From positions 2,168,263 through 2,232,262 of the forward strand of contig BCHH01000003.1 in assembly GCA_001599595.1 (NCBI GenBank): a DNA stretch of 64,000 bases, read 5' to 3'. The stretch comes from Beverwykella pulmonaria (taxonomy: Eukaryota > Ascomycota > Dothideomycetes > Pleosporales > Melanommataceae). This document shows, in pieces, positions 1-10,900 of this stretch. Every line of letters starts with the position of its first letter. The stretch's first letter is position 1. Below the pieces are notes generated by a model. That model saw nothing but the letters and a program-made list of their open reading frames with translations, did not search any database and was not told the origin of the DNA. The position numbers and the translations under genes are program-made.

Positions 1-958
1 GGTGGTTCATAGACAGCCTCGACAACGGCTTTGGTTCCTAGCGGCACTTCCTCGTATTCCTCATACCGGCCATATAAGAACCCTAACCGTTGGCACCCCG
101 TGTTTCTCCAGAAATTGATTAGGTCATCAACCACCTCGAGAGACGCAAACTCGACATGGTCGACCATCCGATACTCCTGCGGCTGAAGCGAGATAGCACT
201 GGGCTGGCACTTTGTGCAAATGCCTTCTGGAAACGGCTTATGTCCGGAGGGGCAATCAGGCTTTACGCGGAAATACGGTTCACTGAGCGGCGGCATGTAC
301 GACGTCCCACTCTCCGGCTTATTCTTACTCGCATTGATCTTCCTCAGATACGAATGGAACGAAAGGTGCTTGATCTTCTTGTCTAAAAGGTACTCCGGGG
401 CATACGGCTCTAGTGGCATGCAGTAGTCGCACATGCCCTTTGCCCCATGTCTGCACATCTTCGGGTCGATCTTGCGCGGGATCTTGCCATCGAGCTTGTC
501 CAGTCTGTCGTCGAGCGGAGACTGCTTGACCGTTTCCCAGGGGTTTTTGATGTACTGTGCGGAGTGACCGAGGGGCACGGTGGGAGCTTCCGAGGGCGAA
601 ACAGCGCGGCCATTGAGGCGAACGGCTGCGGCGGAGGGGGTAACATGGCCGTTCGAGGTCGAGGACTGCTCTTGGAAGTCGAGGTAGAGCTGTGCACCGT
701 GGCTGAGGGCTGGTTAGCTCTGCAGATGCAGCCGCGGGGAGCTACTCACGACAAGCCGACCTGCTTAAAGGTGACGCCTTTCAGCGTCGTCAGTTTACGT
801 GACTCGCCGCCGTTGGGCTTGTTGCTAACGGTGATGCTCGAGACATCGACGTTTGCGGGGAGCTTCTCGGCAACTTGGGGGACAATATCTGTGAAGGTTG
901 TCGTGGGCTCGACGTTGAGGCGGAACTGGCCCTCTCTGCTAACGAACCTAAGAATCAT
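1..958 (-). CDS. NPL4: Npl4, ubiquitin-recognition cofactor of Cdc48/p97 (3' end outside window)
   Basis: Npl4 pairs with Ufd1 to bring polyubiquitinated clients to the Cdc48 ATPase in ERAD and other extraction pathways. Two exons are visible: 750..958 and 1..702, with an intron at 703..749 (GTGAGT donor, GCTAAC branch, CTCAG acceptor). Exon 1 encodes the ubiquitin-like N-terminal domain starting [14 protein letters not shown]. Exon 2 carries the Npl4 zinc-binding block ([12 protein letters not shown], then [11 protein letters not shown]) and a second Cys pair ([16 protein letters not shown]), followed by the start of the MPN-like domain ([17 protein letters not shown]). About 303 residues are present, roughly half the usual length, and the frame is open to base 1. 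It is divergent from SEC66, with a shared 459 bp upstream region. Confidence 0.94.
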
Positions 959-1417
959 GATGAGAGCTTGCTTGAGCTGAGTTAGTCAAGGTTTCGTGGT
1001 TCGTGGTTGCGGTGGTGGGAGGATGGAGGGGGAGGGAGGTAGGTAGGTTGAGAAGAGGTACAAGCGCAGGCGGCAGGAAGGCAGACGGTGAGTGGATATG
1101 GGTGGTGTGAATTGGTAAGTCGTGGAAGGCGGGCGTCATGTGTGGCAAAACCTCCCTAATGCGCCCGCAGCAATGTTCGCCCATCCCCGGTGAGGACAGA
1201 TTCGCAACGCGACGAAGCCACTTATTCTCTTCTCCGCATTCAGCGTTTATAATTTTCTCCTTCACCAGCGCCTTGTGTTCTTTCATTTCCTTCCCGTCGC
1301 CCCATGCTCCTGCCGCTCACTTAGTCCTGCGCGCACCCAAATCATTCCCACACCATCTCTCCACCAACAGACAATCCCGGCCCGCGCGAAGAACAGACAG
1401 CAAACAGCCCACCCACC
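959..1417. other. Divergent intergenic region NPL4/SEC66
   Basis: This 459 bp lies between the starts of two divergent genes and must hold both promoters. It contains C/T-rich runs on the + strand before the SEC66 start and purine-rich runs toward NPL4. No clear TATA box or named factor site was recognised. Confidence 0.6.
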
Positions 1418-2215
1418 ATGTGGCCCTTCGACGCCGTAGACTGGCTCACCCTCCTTGTCCCTATTGCCTACATCACCGTTCTCATAGGCTCCCTCGCCAT
1501 CTTCATCTCTCTCTATCGCAAACGAAAAGCGGCAAAGGCCGCCTCCCTCGAGCCCTGGTTCCCGCCGCACCTGCAGCGCAACATCTATCTCTCCCTGCTC
1601 CATCAAGAGTCCCCCAAAGTTCCGGATAGTTATCTAAAAGCGGCCTTGTTGCGCCGCGCGACAGAAGATATCCACCGCATTGTGCAGATCCGGAATGCGA
1701 AAGGCGCACTGCAGGTCCTGCTGCAGAGGGGCAGCGTGGGAGACGACCTATGGCAGCGGTTTCAGCGCGCGGAGAAGGAGATCGAGGAGGAGCTGAGAGA
1801 CGTGGTAAATGAGGTTCGCTTCCCCACGATCTGACCACGTCACCATTCACAAAAACTCAATCTAATTGTGTGACTCTACCAGGCCAACGCATTCGCCCCG
1901 AACTGGGGCCAGACCATTTTCCAATCTGCCTCAGAAATGGCACAGAACACACAGATCCGCGACCGCCTTACCGACATTCTGGCCACTGCCTCCTCGGAAA
2001 AAGAGTGGTGGGAGAAGCGCAAAGCGGCCATCCAATCCGACTTCATGAAAGAGCTTGACGACGAGAAGCGCAGCCCTGTTACAGCAGAACATCCCAGTGT
2101 AAGCGCCACGAAATCGGTGCCGAGGACGGGAAGCGACGACGATGCGGTGATTGTGGAGGGGGGCGGGCCTGCGGAGAAGGGCGGGAAGAAGAAGAAGGGG
2201 AAGGGGAAGAATTGA
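1418..2215 (+). CDS. SEC66: Sec66/Sec71-type subunit of the ER post-translational translocon
   Basis: Sec66 (Sec71) is part of the Sec62/Sec63 complex that drives post-translational import into the ER. Exons are 1418..1813 and 1883..2215, with intron 1814..1882 ending CCAG. The 242-residue product begins with a hydrophobic anchor (about residues 10-33: LTLLVPIAYITVLIGSLAIF), followed by a basic stretch (YRKRKAAKAA). Next comes the family core around LLRRATEDIHRIVQIR and DLWQRFQRAEKEIEEE. The C-terminus is a Lys/Gly-rich tail (KKKKGKGKN). Reading through the intron would end the protein early at 1834. Splicing restores ANAFAPNWGQTIFQSA, which fits the fungal family, and the length is close to that of other fungal members. 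Confidence 0.88.
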
Positions 2216-2615
2216 GCCGTTATACCCCTAGACGCGGAGGTCGAGGTGTGATTACGTCGTGCACACGTGTATGAAAGGGAGCATCTTGCAGAGAGAAGGG
2301 GGAAGCATGAGGTAGAAGCAGCTTTAGATCTTGCATTGCCGGCGTTGTGGTGTCGGGCATCTGGGTACCGTAGAGTCTTCCAGGCGGGCTCTTGTACGAA
2401 CATGATCCACCCAATTCATTTCAATGCCAATTTTGTGCACATGTTTCAGAAATGAATTACTTCATTGACGCCGTAAAGAAATCCCATAGCTATTGGCCCC
2501 AACGGTAATGGTACACAATTTCCACTCTACTCTGTAAGAAGGAAACGTAGTATTGTCGTACACCAAATGTACAATTCGATTATTCCAGCCCTCTTCTCCC
2601 ACTATCTCAAACAAC
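2216..2615. other. Convergent 3' intergenic region
   Basis: This 400 bp lies between the stop codons of SEC66 (+) and the Vps3844-like gene (-). It is the 3' UTR and terminator space for both. The middle (about 2400-2600) is AT-rich. No other gene is seen. Confidence 0.6.
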
Positions 2616-3907
2616 TTACTTCCTCACCGGCCCACTAACACCAGCACCAATCACGCTAGGCAACTCCTCGTTGCCCATAGTGAACATCATTCCGATACTG
2701 GCGCTGATCAGGAACGCAAGTATCAATCCGATGCCCACGAACAGGAAGAAAGGCACCGAAATGTCCTTCTTCTGGCACGCAGGGCCACCCCAATAGGTCA
2801 CCTTCCTCTTCTCCTCCATACCTTTACCAGAGATGATCTGCACATCAGCCTCGCAAGCACAACCATAGCAGTCTGTCACAACTGCATCTTTTCCAGACTG
2901 TCCCTTGTGCAGAAGTATGCATTTCCCGTGCGAACTGCAGTTGTGCGTTGTGCGTTCGCAGAGGTCCATGGTTCCGAAGCATGCGGGGAGTATGCCCAGG
3001 ACGGGCGTGGTCTTGTTGGTTTGCTGGATGGTAGGAAAGTTCTCGAGGTCGGAGGGGATGTTTGGGGTCGAGGAGGGCTGCGAAGAGGGTGCGAGGAGGG
3101 CTTCGGTGGGCTCGTCGCGGACGTGGAGGGCGGAAGGGAGATTGTAGGTGCCATAGGGGTGGGCGGAGCGTTTGGAGCGCGTGGTAGAGGGGGGCATAAG
3201 TACAACGGTTATCGGGAAGCCGTGGTCTCTGTCGGCGATGCTTTTTGCGACGAGTTGGGCGAAGCTGGAGGATAACGTGGAGATGTCGAGCTTATCTGCC
3301 TTGGACGCGCGGAGCATGCTCAGGTAGCTGTTGTAGATCTCGGTCTCTTTGACGGGTTTCAATAGTGCCTCAGCCTCGATCCCCACAGTGTATGTCAATT
3401 GGTATGGGTCGCTCTTCTTAGGCAGCGACTTGGCCTGGAGAATCATGTCCTGAATTAAGCGGTCGCTGTCGGAGGCTGGTGGGGGGTTGGATATTGTGAA
3501 CGCGGACGAGTACGCTGATGCGTCTTTGATCAAAGCTGTCCTCTCTATTAGCATCCACTATCAATACAGTCGTGGTGGTGCGAACCTGTCGGATCCTCGA
3601 CATCCTCAACCCATACCAGCACATGCGCCTTCGTGTGTTCCTTGTCCTCTGCGCCAAAGTGCTTTTGCGGCCTTCCTCCATATGCATTGATCTGCTGGAT
3701 AGCTTCGTCATTGACGTGCTTGATCGAATGGAATTGTGATAGGCCCAGGCGTTGTGCGAGTATTAATCGAGCTGTCTCGGGGGTTACTGCGGATGGCGGC
3801 TGGGGCGTGGCGTTGGCGATGGGATCGTACAGGTATACATAGCCTGCCTTGGATGCGGAAGCTGTGTGCAGCAGAGCCGAGACGACGAAGCTGCGGGATA
3901 GCTTCAT
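2616..3907 (-). CDS. Vps3844/DUF3844-type ER-vacuole membrane protein
   Basis: This is a type I membrane protein of the fungal family with a C-terminal Vps3844 domain, linked by name to vacuolar sorting; its biochemical role is not established. Exons are 3586..3907 and 2616..3535 with intron 3536..3585, giving 413 residues. The start is an N-terminal signal peptide (MKLSRSFVVSALLHTASASK). The lumenal part ends in a Cys-rich, EGF-like segment (CFGTMDLCERTTHNCSSHGKC ... CYGCAC ... GGPAC), the hallmark of the family. A single TM helix follows (VPFFLFVGIGLILAFLISA), with a short cytosolic tail. It is divergent from the next gene across 322 bp. Confidence 0.85.
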
Positions 3908-4229
3908 AGTGGCGGATGGGATGGGGTCGTGGTGTGGAGGAGCTGCACGGTGTCGTCGCAGTGATAACGTTCACGAGCGGACGTCAGCACAAGTGCAAGG
4001 ATGGCAGGGCTTGGCACGTCCGTCCGCCGGACCTCGATTTCAAGATTCCAGTGTGCCATGCACAAACTCATTTATCGCTGTTCCTTTGCGCTCTCGCCAA
4101 CACGCCCCCTCTCCCTCGCGGCTCGCTTCCCTCTGGACTGGGTCTTCATGTCTTACTCCATCCGCTCCCATCATCCCATAACCGCGACCGACTGTCCTTG
4201 TCTTTCCTTCTCCGCAGTGACAGCCTCAC
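3908..4229. other. Divergent promoter region
   Basis: This 322 bp separates two divergent start codons (3907 and 4230). It is C/T-rich on the + strand before 4230, as is common in fungal promoters. No specific site was recognised. Confidence 0.5.
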
Positions 4230-5587
4230 ATGTTTAAGGCACAGGTGCTACGGAGGAGCTTCTCTCTCTTCAACCGAGGGTTCTCAAACTCGCATGCCGT
4301 TCGCGCCGCCGCCCGCGATGGACATGAGAGTATTCGTATCCAGAGAGTGCGCTTTCATAAGCCTTTCTTCAACCGGTCGTGCGTTTGCGCCTTCCCTTCG
4401 CGCGCGTTTACCTGTACTGACATGAACATGGCAGACGATTCATAGGTGTCACGATTGGTGCTGCAGGCGCGTACGCATTTTTGAAATGGCTCGAGGAAAC
4501 ACCCGAAGAGGAAGCAGAGAGGAGACGGGTAGAAGAGCAGTCACTGCAGCGGCAAGCGAAGAGGGATGCTGCCAGGGCCGCTGGCGAGGAGGCGGTTGAG
4601 GAGGATGAAGAGGAGGAGGAGGAGGACTCTGGGGAGGCTCTCATATTCCTGCCGACTGGCCTCTCACGCCCCAAACCGCAGAGTTATTATAAAGGTTCAG
4701 ATCCCGAGTGGCAAGAGTTTGTTCGCATAGCTCCCGACCGCCAGCGCATAGAACGCATTCGGGGTGAACTGGTAGCTCTGATACGAGACATCGCCATGAA
4801 GAATCCGCAATACACACTTCGCCTCGGAAAAATAAACCCCGCTGCAGGTACCTCGTGGATCGAATTTAAATTCCCGGATGGCCCACCCATAGAATACGAG
4901 CGCCCCGGCATCGAGATGACCGAGGATGGGACCATCCGGCGGACTGTTCGTCCAGTCAACGAAGTCCACCACCATCGTTTAAGCAATATACTGATGCCCA
5001 CAGCTGTGGCCAAATCGCTCTACGCCGACACAACGAGAAGAGTGGGAGGAATCTGGCAGGATTTCAAAGTTTACATGGGCTGGGAGGAATCTAGAAAGAC
5101 AAAACTCCAGAACATGCTAGCGCAGTTCTCTCCACCTCAATTACCAAGGGACCCGCAGACGCCACCTCCCGCCACCACTTCCGCCTCCACCTCCGCCTCT
5201 ACCTCCCCTGACTCACCCGCACCACCGACAACGAATGATTCAGCACCAACGCCCTCCCCCCCCGAAAACGATCCCGCGCCCTCCACTCCAGGCGATCCCG
5301 CCTACGAACGCTTCGGCCTCGTCCTCCCTAAACCCACGTCACTGACGCTTGACCTCTCCACCTTCCGCCAAGCCTTCCGCAAGGAGCACAAGCACTACCA
5401 CATGAAAATACAGCCTCCTCGTGGCACCTTCATGGTGTCAGGTCTTATTGAAATCATTGGCGAGAAGGCACGGATGACGCTCGACGTAGCTGCTGCGTAT
5501 GATCCGAAGGTAGGGAAGTTTGTCATGCTTAAGGCGCATTTGAGGAGTATTACGCCATATCGGCAGGATCCTAGGGGTGGGCCTTGA
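4230..5587 (+). CDS. Conserved fungal protein, probably mitochondrial membrane
   Basis: Proposed exons are 4230..4375 and 4435..5587 (intron 4376..4434 with a TACTGAC branch and GCAG acceptor), giving 432 residues. The donor (GTCGTG) is weak, so the junction is the least certain part. The N-terminus is rich in Arg, Ser and Phe with no acidic residues in the first 28, typical of a mitochondrial presequence. It is followed by one hydrophobic helix (FIGVTIGAAGAYAFLKWL) and then an acidic, Glu-rich coiled-coil-like segment (about residues 70-105). A Pro/Ser/Thr-rich linker (about 280-325) separates a middle domain from a conserved-looking C-terminal domain (FGLVLPKPTSLTLDLSTFR). I do not recognise a named family. 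The role is unknown and the mitochondrial location is inferred from the leader. Confidence 0.75.
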
Positions 5588-6182
5588 TAGAATCGAAGGG
5601 TAAAGTGAAGGAAATGGGGGTGTGGTAAGAATGCGGCATTTTGAGGTATGGCATTCAGAGCGTTTCTTTCGAATTGGTAAGGCGTTGGGGTGAGCATGGT
5701 GACCATTCATTTACACACTCTTGGCACAGCTGAAGGACCTCATACGGAGGCTATTCCTCTTCTTTTAGATTGGAGTTAGGGAGTAAATGACACTGATGGT
5801 AAGGAATGACGGAAATCTAGGTAGACTTGCGACACCGCATAAGGTTGAGGGAATGCAAAGACTTCTCTCATAGTGCAACATGAAACTCCGTGTAATGGTT
5901 CTGGTTACCTCAATCTCCTTTAGTCTATCTCCACGAAAATAAACACCCCTCTTTACATCTACAAAACTAATGTTCTTCACATGAGTCGTAGTGGCTTCAT
6001 TAAAAAGAACGTATATTTAACGGTATGTGTGGACGTTCGCTCTTTATTCCTGCGGATTTCTAATATCATGCAGGTTCACAAGCCATCTGCCTTTTACTTT
6101 CTCTAGACACTAAAATTGTACCCTAAAAGAACCCATGGAGTGGTTTGCCTTTTCTTGGTGGTTTGCGCTCCATTTGGCAATT

Positions 6183-6745
6183 TCATGAGGATTGCTTTGG
6201 AGCTGGAGTCACACCATGTGGACTTCCCTCATGCGTCACAATATATTGTAGGCATGTACTCCTAGGATTCCATCTAGCCCCAGGCTTCGGATAGTGGAAT
6301 GCTTTGGCGATTATTTTCTGAAAGTCCTCGAAACAATCAAGCTGTATTCGAGTGTGGGTATAGTCCATTGGATCGAGCATCCCATTCTTCTCGAGTGTAT
6401 GCAGATGTGCGTTTGCATCTCTCTCTCGGGAACATTTCCTAGGCAGGAATTTTGTTAGGCTAGCGATACATCCTAGTGGCGGCTACCATCTCTATGTCAC
6501 TACTGCACCGATTACAACTTGTTCTCCGCGCCTGTCCAGTGCTCGGGCGACATTCATAAAACCGTTCCCTGTGTTCTTCTACTTCGCTTCTATACACTGC
6601 AACTTCAAACACATCCCTAAAATGAATGACGAAATACTCTATGGGAATTGGCCTATGCGAGCCTCAACATAAGAAGCATATTTCTGCGTATGAGAAATTC
6701 TCTCTCTGCGAGTTTTGTGAACTTTTGTTGGAGTACCCTCATTTC
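6183..6745 (-). pseudogene. Decayed gene of unknown fungal family (CxxC motif)
   Basis: Three minus-strand blocks read like real protein but are separated by stops or frame changes. About 6660-6740 encodes EREFLIRRNMLLMLRLA. 6463-6615 is 51 codons containing AVYRSEVEEHRERFYEC, then a CNRC pair in RRTSCNRCSSDIEMV. 6183 to about 6445 encodes HTLEKNGMLDPMDYTHTRIQ and runs on to AFHYPKPGARW, with its own stop at 6183. Introns could explain some breaks: a TTTTAG acceptor sits just before 6615, but no clean donor was found. The CxxC followed by an Ile-Glu-rich strand recalls zinc-ribbon segments of uncharacterised fungal F-box-like proteins, which is only a resemblance. It may be a pseudogene or a poorly modelled gene. 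Confidence 0.4.
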
Positions 6746-9700
6746 TGTTCTACAGTATCCAATGCGATATGGTCATCATCCTTAGCCTGTATCGATGTTC
6801 ATTCTCGTCACTATCACAACCCCGAAACTCTACTAATATTAACTCTTGTTTGACTTATTTATAAGCCCATGCATTTATCTGGCTCGATGTCTATATGAAC
6901 TCCCTTATTCTTACATTCAGTCTCTCTTCTTTACCCTATGCCTGCAGTCGTGCTTCCCAGAAGGAAACTACAAGCAGAATTATGTGGAATCTAATCTACG
7001 AGTCTAGAAGTAGTATAGACAGAAGCCGATGAGAATTGCTATCTGCGTGTTTTTGTATCATGTTACTGGACTGCGTCTTTGGCATTGGAATTCATTGGAA
7101 TGCACACCATTGTTTCTTAGTGGCTTTGGCGTTACTTTCTATAAATCAATTTAATCTCGACTCGATTTACCTAGCTCTCAAACGTTTGACAAAGCAGTGG
7201 AGTATGTCTATAAAACCCCTATTTCCCTTCCTACTTCTCTTCTCCGTACTACAACCATAGCCTCAGTAGCTTATCTGAAAATGCATCAACTTGCTGTTTA
7301 TGTAAATTAGTCATTCTGGGGCTCAAAGCACTAGCGAGGAGGGTAGTTGGGAAGTTCTCTGCTTGGACTCATCATTCGATAACTTTATTCGTTTTCTTCG
7401 ACCTTCAAATGTAAGGGGTCTGCTACTGTTGGTTTCACAGGGCTATTGCAATAGCAATGGGGGTTCTCAAAGGGGGTAATAAATCGTTGTGTCTCTATCT
7501 TGAAGCGGTGCAGCAGAGGGAATACCATCCACCTCACCGCCGCGCGCACTAGCCTAGTATGGCTAGTGCCCCACGTGTCCACACGTGATTGGTACATACA
7601 CACGTGATCCATACATCCCACGTGATCCCCACGTGATTTACACATCAACACGTGATTCCCACATTCTATATACTCCCGACAGCTACTACGACTGAAAGTC
7701 GATGGTTTGCGTGGCATTTCTGTCTTAAGTTGATTCCTGATGGTTACATTTTTTGAAGTCTTGACTGATGTAGGGAGCGGTACGTAAATCCGCCTCTTTA
7801 CCTTGCCTCTTTTCTTTTTTAAAATAGAGTTCTAAATGTTTGTCTAAAATAGACTTTAGCTAAAAAATGCGCATTCCTTCTTTTATAACCCTAAGATATA
7901 AGTTCAGAAAAGACATGGGAACTCCTGTCTATCTGTGGCTTTTTTCGAGATTCCCATACTTCCACCTCTGAGTGCTGGTGAACGAGGGGTGCGTTACATT
8001 AATCTTTATAGTTTCTGGTACTGTCAAGCACATAGCTTGATTTATAGGATTATTTCTCTTGATGTGTTGGCTGGAATGCAGTGGTAAGGGTATATTCCTG
8101 CTTATTCTCTTCGTTGTTCTTATCTTCACACTGCACTGCAGTTAACCTTGTATCGCTGAATGTTGTATAGGCAAAAACATATAAATTGTGCCTCGGACAA
8201 GACTCTAAAAGGAATATAGTATGCCGCTATGAGCTCTCCCTCTCTAGGCACTCACAGTAGATGAAAGCGTGTGTCTATCGAGCAGTTATCAATCCTATAT
8301 GAGTTGGCTGCTATTGTTGGTTGGTAGTAGTGATCGTGTTACTATAGTCTCTGCTGCATAATTTTCGCTGCGCTCTTACATCTTGTTCTTGGGCTTACGT
8401 TAGGGATAGTATATAAACTCCTGTCTACCGCCGCTTGCTTTCCCATACACAGCGGCTCCAACTTCATCTTTATAGCCGACGAAAAGGTGAACGCAAGTTA
8501 AATTTTCCTGCTCTGCACTTTAAGAGTAGCGCAGCAATCGACTACATGTGTTTTGATTTGCTGGTGCTTCTTACGGTTGTGGACTTATGTCTATCTTTAC
8601 TAATCTTGTTAAAATCATGTCATTTGTTATCACTAGTAGATAATGGCGATTATGTTTTCCAGAGCTATTACCCAAGACTCTAATCTCGCATCTTTGCATC
8701 TTTGTCTTCAACTTGGCCCAGAATTGTGTATATAAACCCCATCCACACTTCTCTAGTTTCTCTTCTCTACACCACAGTCAAATCTACTCTCATAAAAGTG
8801 AGCATACCGCTTCCTGATATGTGATTTTGCTCTCTATTTGTCTCTAGAACAGTAACAATAACGTTACCGTGAGGAACTGCTTTCTGGGTATTTTCGACTG
8901 CTTGGGGATATGTCTGTCGTCTTGTCTGCTAGGTGTGGATAGCTCTGGTGATCATCGTTACCGTCTATGTATGTTTATATTCATTTCCGTCAGGAGTACT
9001 GCTACTAGGATCGCTTCTGCTTAAATCTTCGTCCAGACTATAAGAACATGTGCATAAAGCTCCGCCCACCTTGCTTGTTTCTTGTTCTCAAATTGTTCAA
9101 GCATATTTCTTTTAAAACCAGAGCTCGACAATGTATGTAGTCTTATTCTCCTGCGGTTCAAATACTCGAAATCTCTGGAACATGTGAAATTTCACAGGGC
9201 CTTCTCGTTCCTCTGGTATCAATGGCGCTGATTACTGTCGATTACTTTTCTTGCTGTCTGACACTATCGTACCTCTGAAATTGTAAGTAGGCTGTGGGAG
9301 AAAGAGTATCAATATGTGTCTTCTGTGTGAAGTATGTACAGCTGATATATATATGACTGACTGATTAGTTAGTGACACATCCACTGCGCCGTAGCAAAGT
9401 GCTACTTTGCGCGAATATACCACTGGCATGGGTTGAAGGCTTGAATGTAGGGTGCAGGGAACGGGTCTTGTTTTCTTTGTTAGCTGCTTGCTTCGTCATC
9501 AATCAACGCGGCATATATATGGGTATCCGAATACCACACCCAACGACATCGCATCACAGCAAACACGAATGAGACGGACCACCCACGCACACGAAACTCA
9601 ACCTAACGAGATCACGAACATTTTTATTTATCTTTCATCACTCTTTCTTCTTTCCTTTGGTTTGGTAGCTAGATACAACGAAATTGCAAATAGTCTACTG

Positions 9701-10900
9701 CCAAACCTCCACAGTGATGATTCTTCCTCCTCCAGTGCATTGATGCTTCAGACATCGCATGGCTGCGAGTCGCCCTCCTACCCCCGTGTGAATATCTTTC
9801 TATCACACACACCTTTACTCCACCGCACCACGAGACGGTATGGTGTCCTGGGCTTACAGAAATATATATCTTCTGCAATCTTGTTTAGATTAGCCTGTGA
9901 AAGAGACTTATAATATAAACCATCTCTTCGCTCGGCATATCGCCTTTTTTTTACACCATAATCAGGTTGTTTTATCTAAAACAGCGCGACTAGATACTTA
10001 TGCTAGCTTTAGCGTTTTAGACGCTCTGAAAAATAAAAGATGCGCTTCTTCTTTTTGTTGTTATTTCTTCAGGATAGGTCGTATCAAAGTCTACCTAGGT
10101 AGGTTTTGAGGCTCTTTGACTCATTCCGGGGAACGTGTATGTAAACTCTGCTGTTCCCATCCCTTTCTCTTCACTCTACAGCAGTGTTGTTTGTGTCTCT
10201 AAGGGACACACTAAAGATCTATGTAACTCCCCTTTGGAGGTCTAAAACTCGATAAGGTTTGTCTCATGCATAGATTTTAGATGATTAAAGTCCATCCTGT
10301 AAACGTTAACGATGGCTGATTTTGTGTGTTTGGTGACTACCGTTGACTGGCTTTACCGTCTGCTACGAGACCCTACGAGCCAAGTTCTTCCAAGCATGAT
10401 CTGCTGCTAGAATAAGCGCTGAGTGAGTATGCGTGTATATAAACACTTTCATAGAATCTGCTTCTTCTCTTCTATACAACACTGTACAACATGTATCTAA
10501 AAGTCTATCCTTAAGATCTGGCGTGAACTTTTTTTCTGCAGTTGCTAGAAAATTTACTCATGCGGTGACATATCGATCTTGCTTTATGCGACTTCAAAAG
10601 TACGTGGTGGAGTTCGATTTAGAAATTCTCCTTGTGCAAGACTCCAAAGGAATTCTTCACAAAGCTTACGCAGTCTCCGTCGTTGCAAGTCTAAAGTAAT
10701 ACAGAGAAACTGCCTGCAGCTTGCTATTCTGTAAATCTGTAAATTTGCAGATATGAAAATTTTATCCTGATGCAGGGATCTGCCAGCTCTCTGCTGCAAT
10801 TGGAACAACAAAGCGAAAGAACAACCACGCTAGCTCTGACTATAGGCGTCTAAAGACCCTGGAGTTACTGCCTATGTAAATTTCTTCTCCTGTGGAATCT
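6540..10900. repeat. Diverged array of TATA/pyrimidine-rich modules, 300-330 bp apart
   Basis: A module recurs: a TATATAAAC-like box, then 25-40 bp of pyrimidine-rich sequence ending in TTCTCTTCTCTACACCAC-like sequence. Clear copies have the A/T box near 6557, 6893, 7210, 8412, 8731, 9052, 10140 and 10437. Weaker ones lie near 7473, 7780, 8092 and 10873. Neighbouring clear copies are mostly 297-336 bp apart. Read on + it looks like serial core promoters without conserved downstream ORFs. Read on - it is purine-rich and, at 6557, lies inside the coding-like block of the decayed gene, so the array may instead be decayed tandem copies of minus-strand sequence. The similarity was judged by eye only. 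Confidence 0.4.
7572..7654. promoter_or_regulatory. Cluster of six CACGTG E-boxes
   Basis: CACGTG starts at 7572, 7582, 7601, 7619, 7630 and 7649, that is six perfect palindromes in 83 bp with spacings of 10, 19, 18, 11 and 19 bp, close to one or two helical turns. Five of the six read CACGTGAT. CACGTG is the core bound by bHLH factors (Cbf1, Pho4 and SREBP-like families). A TATA-like sequence (TCTATATAC) follows at 7665-7673 and an ATG at about 7701, but the frame after it is short. No target gene is evident. Confidence 0.6.

Noticed and set aside
447..980. 177-codon + strand ORF over NPL4
   Set aside because: It is the antisense shadow of NPL4, whose minus-strand frames carry clear family motifs.
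7385..7717. 110-codon minus-strand ORF across the CACGTG cluster
   Set aside because: Its middle is only the translation of the repeated E-box sequence; no family, leader or splice support.
9452..9913. 153-codon + strand ORF in the desert
   Set aside because: No ATG at the longest start, low-complexity Ser/Leu/His content and no motif; it looks like a chance frame.
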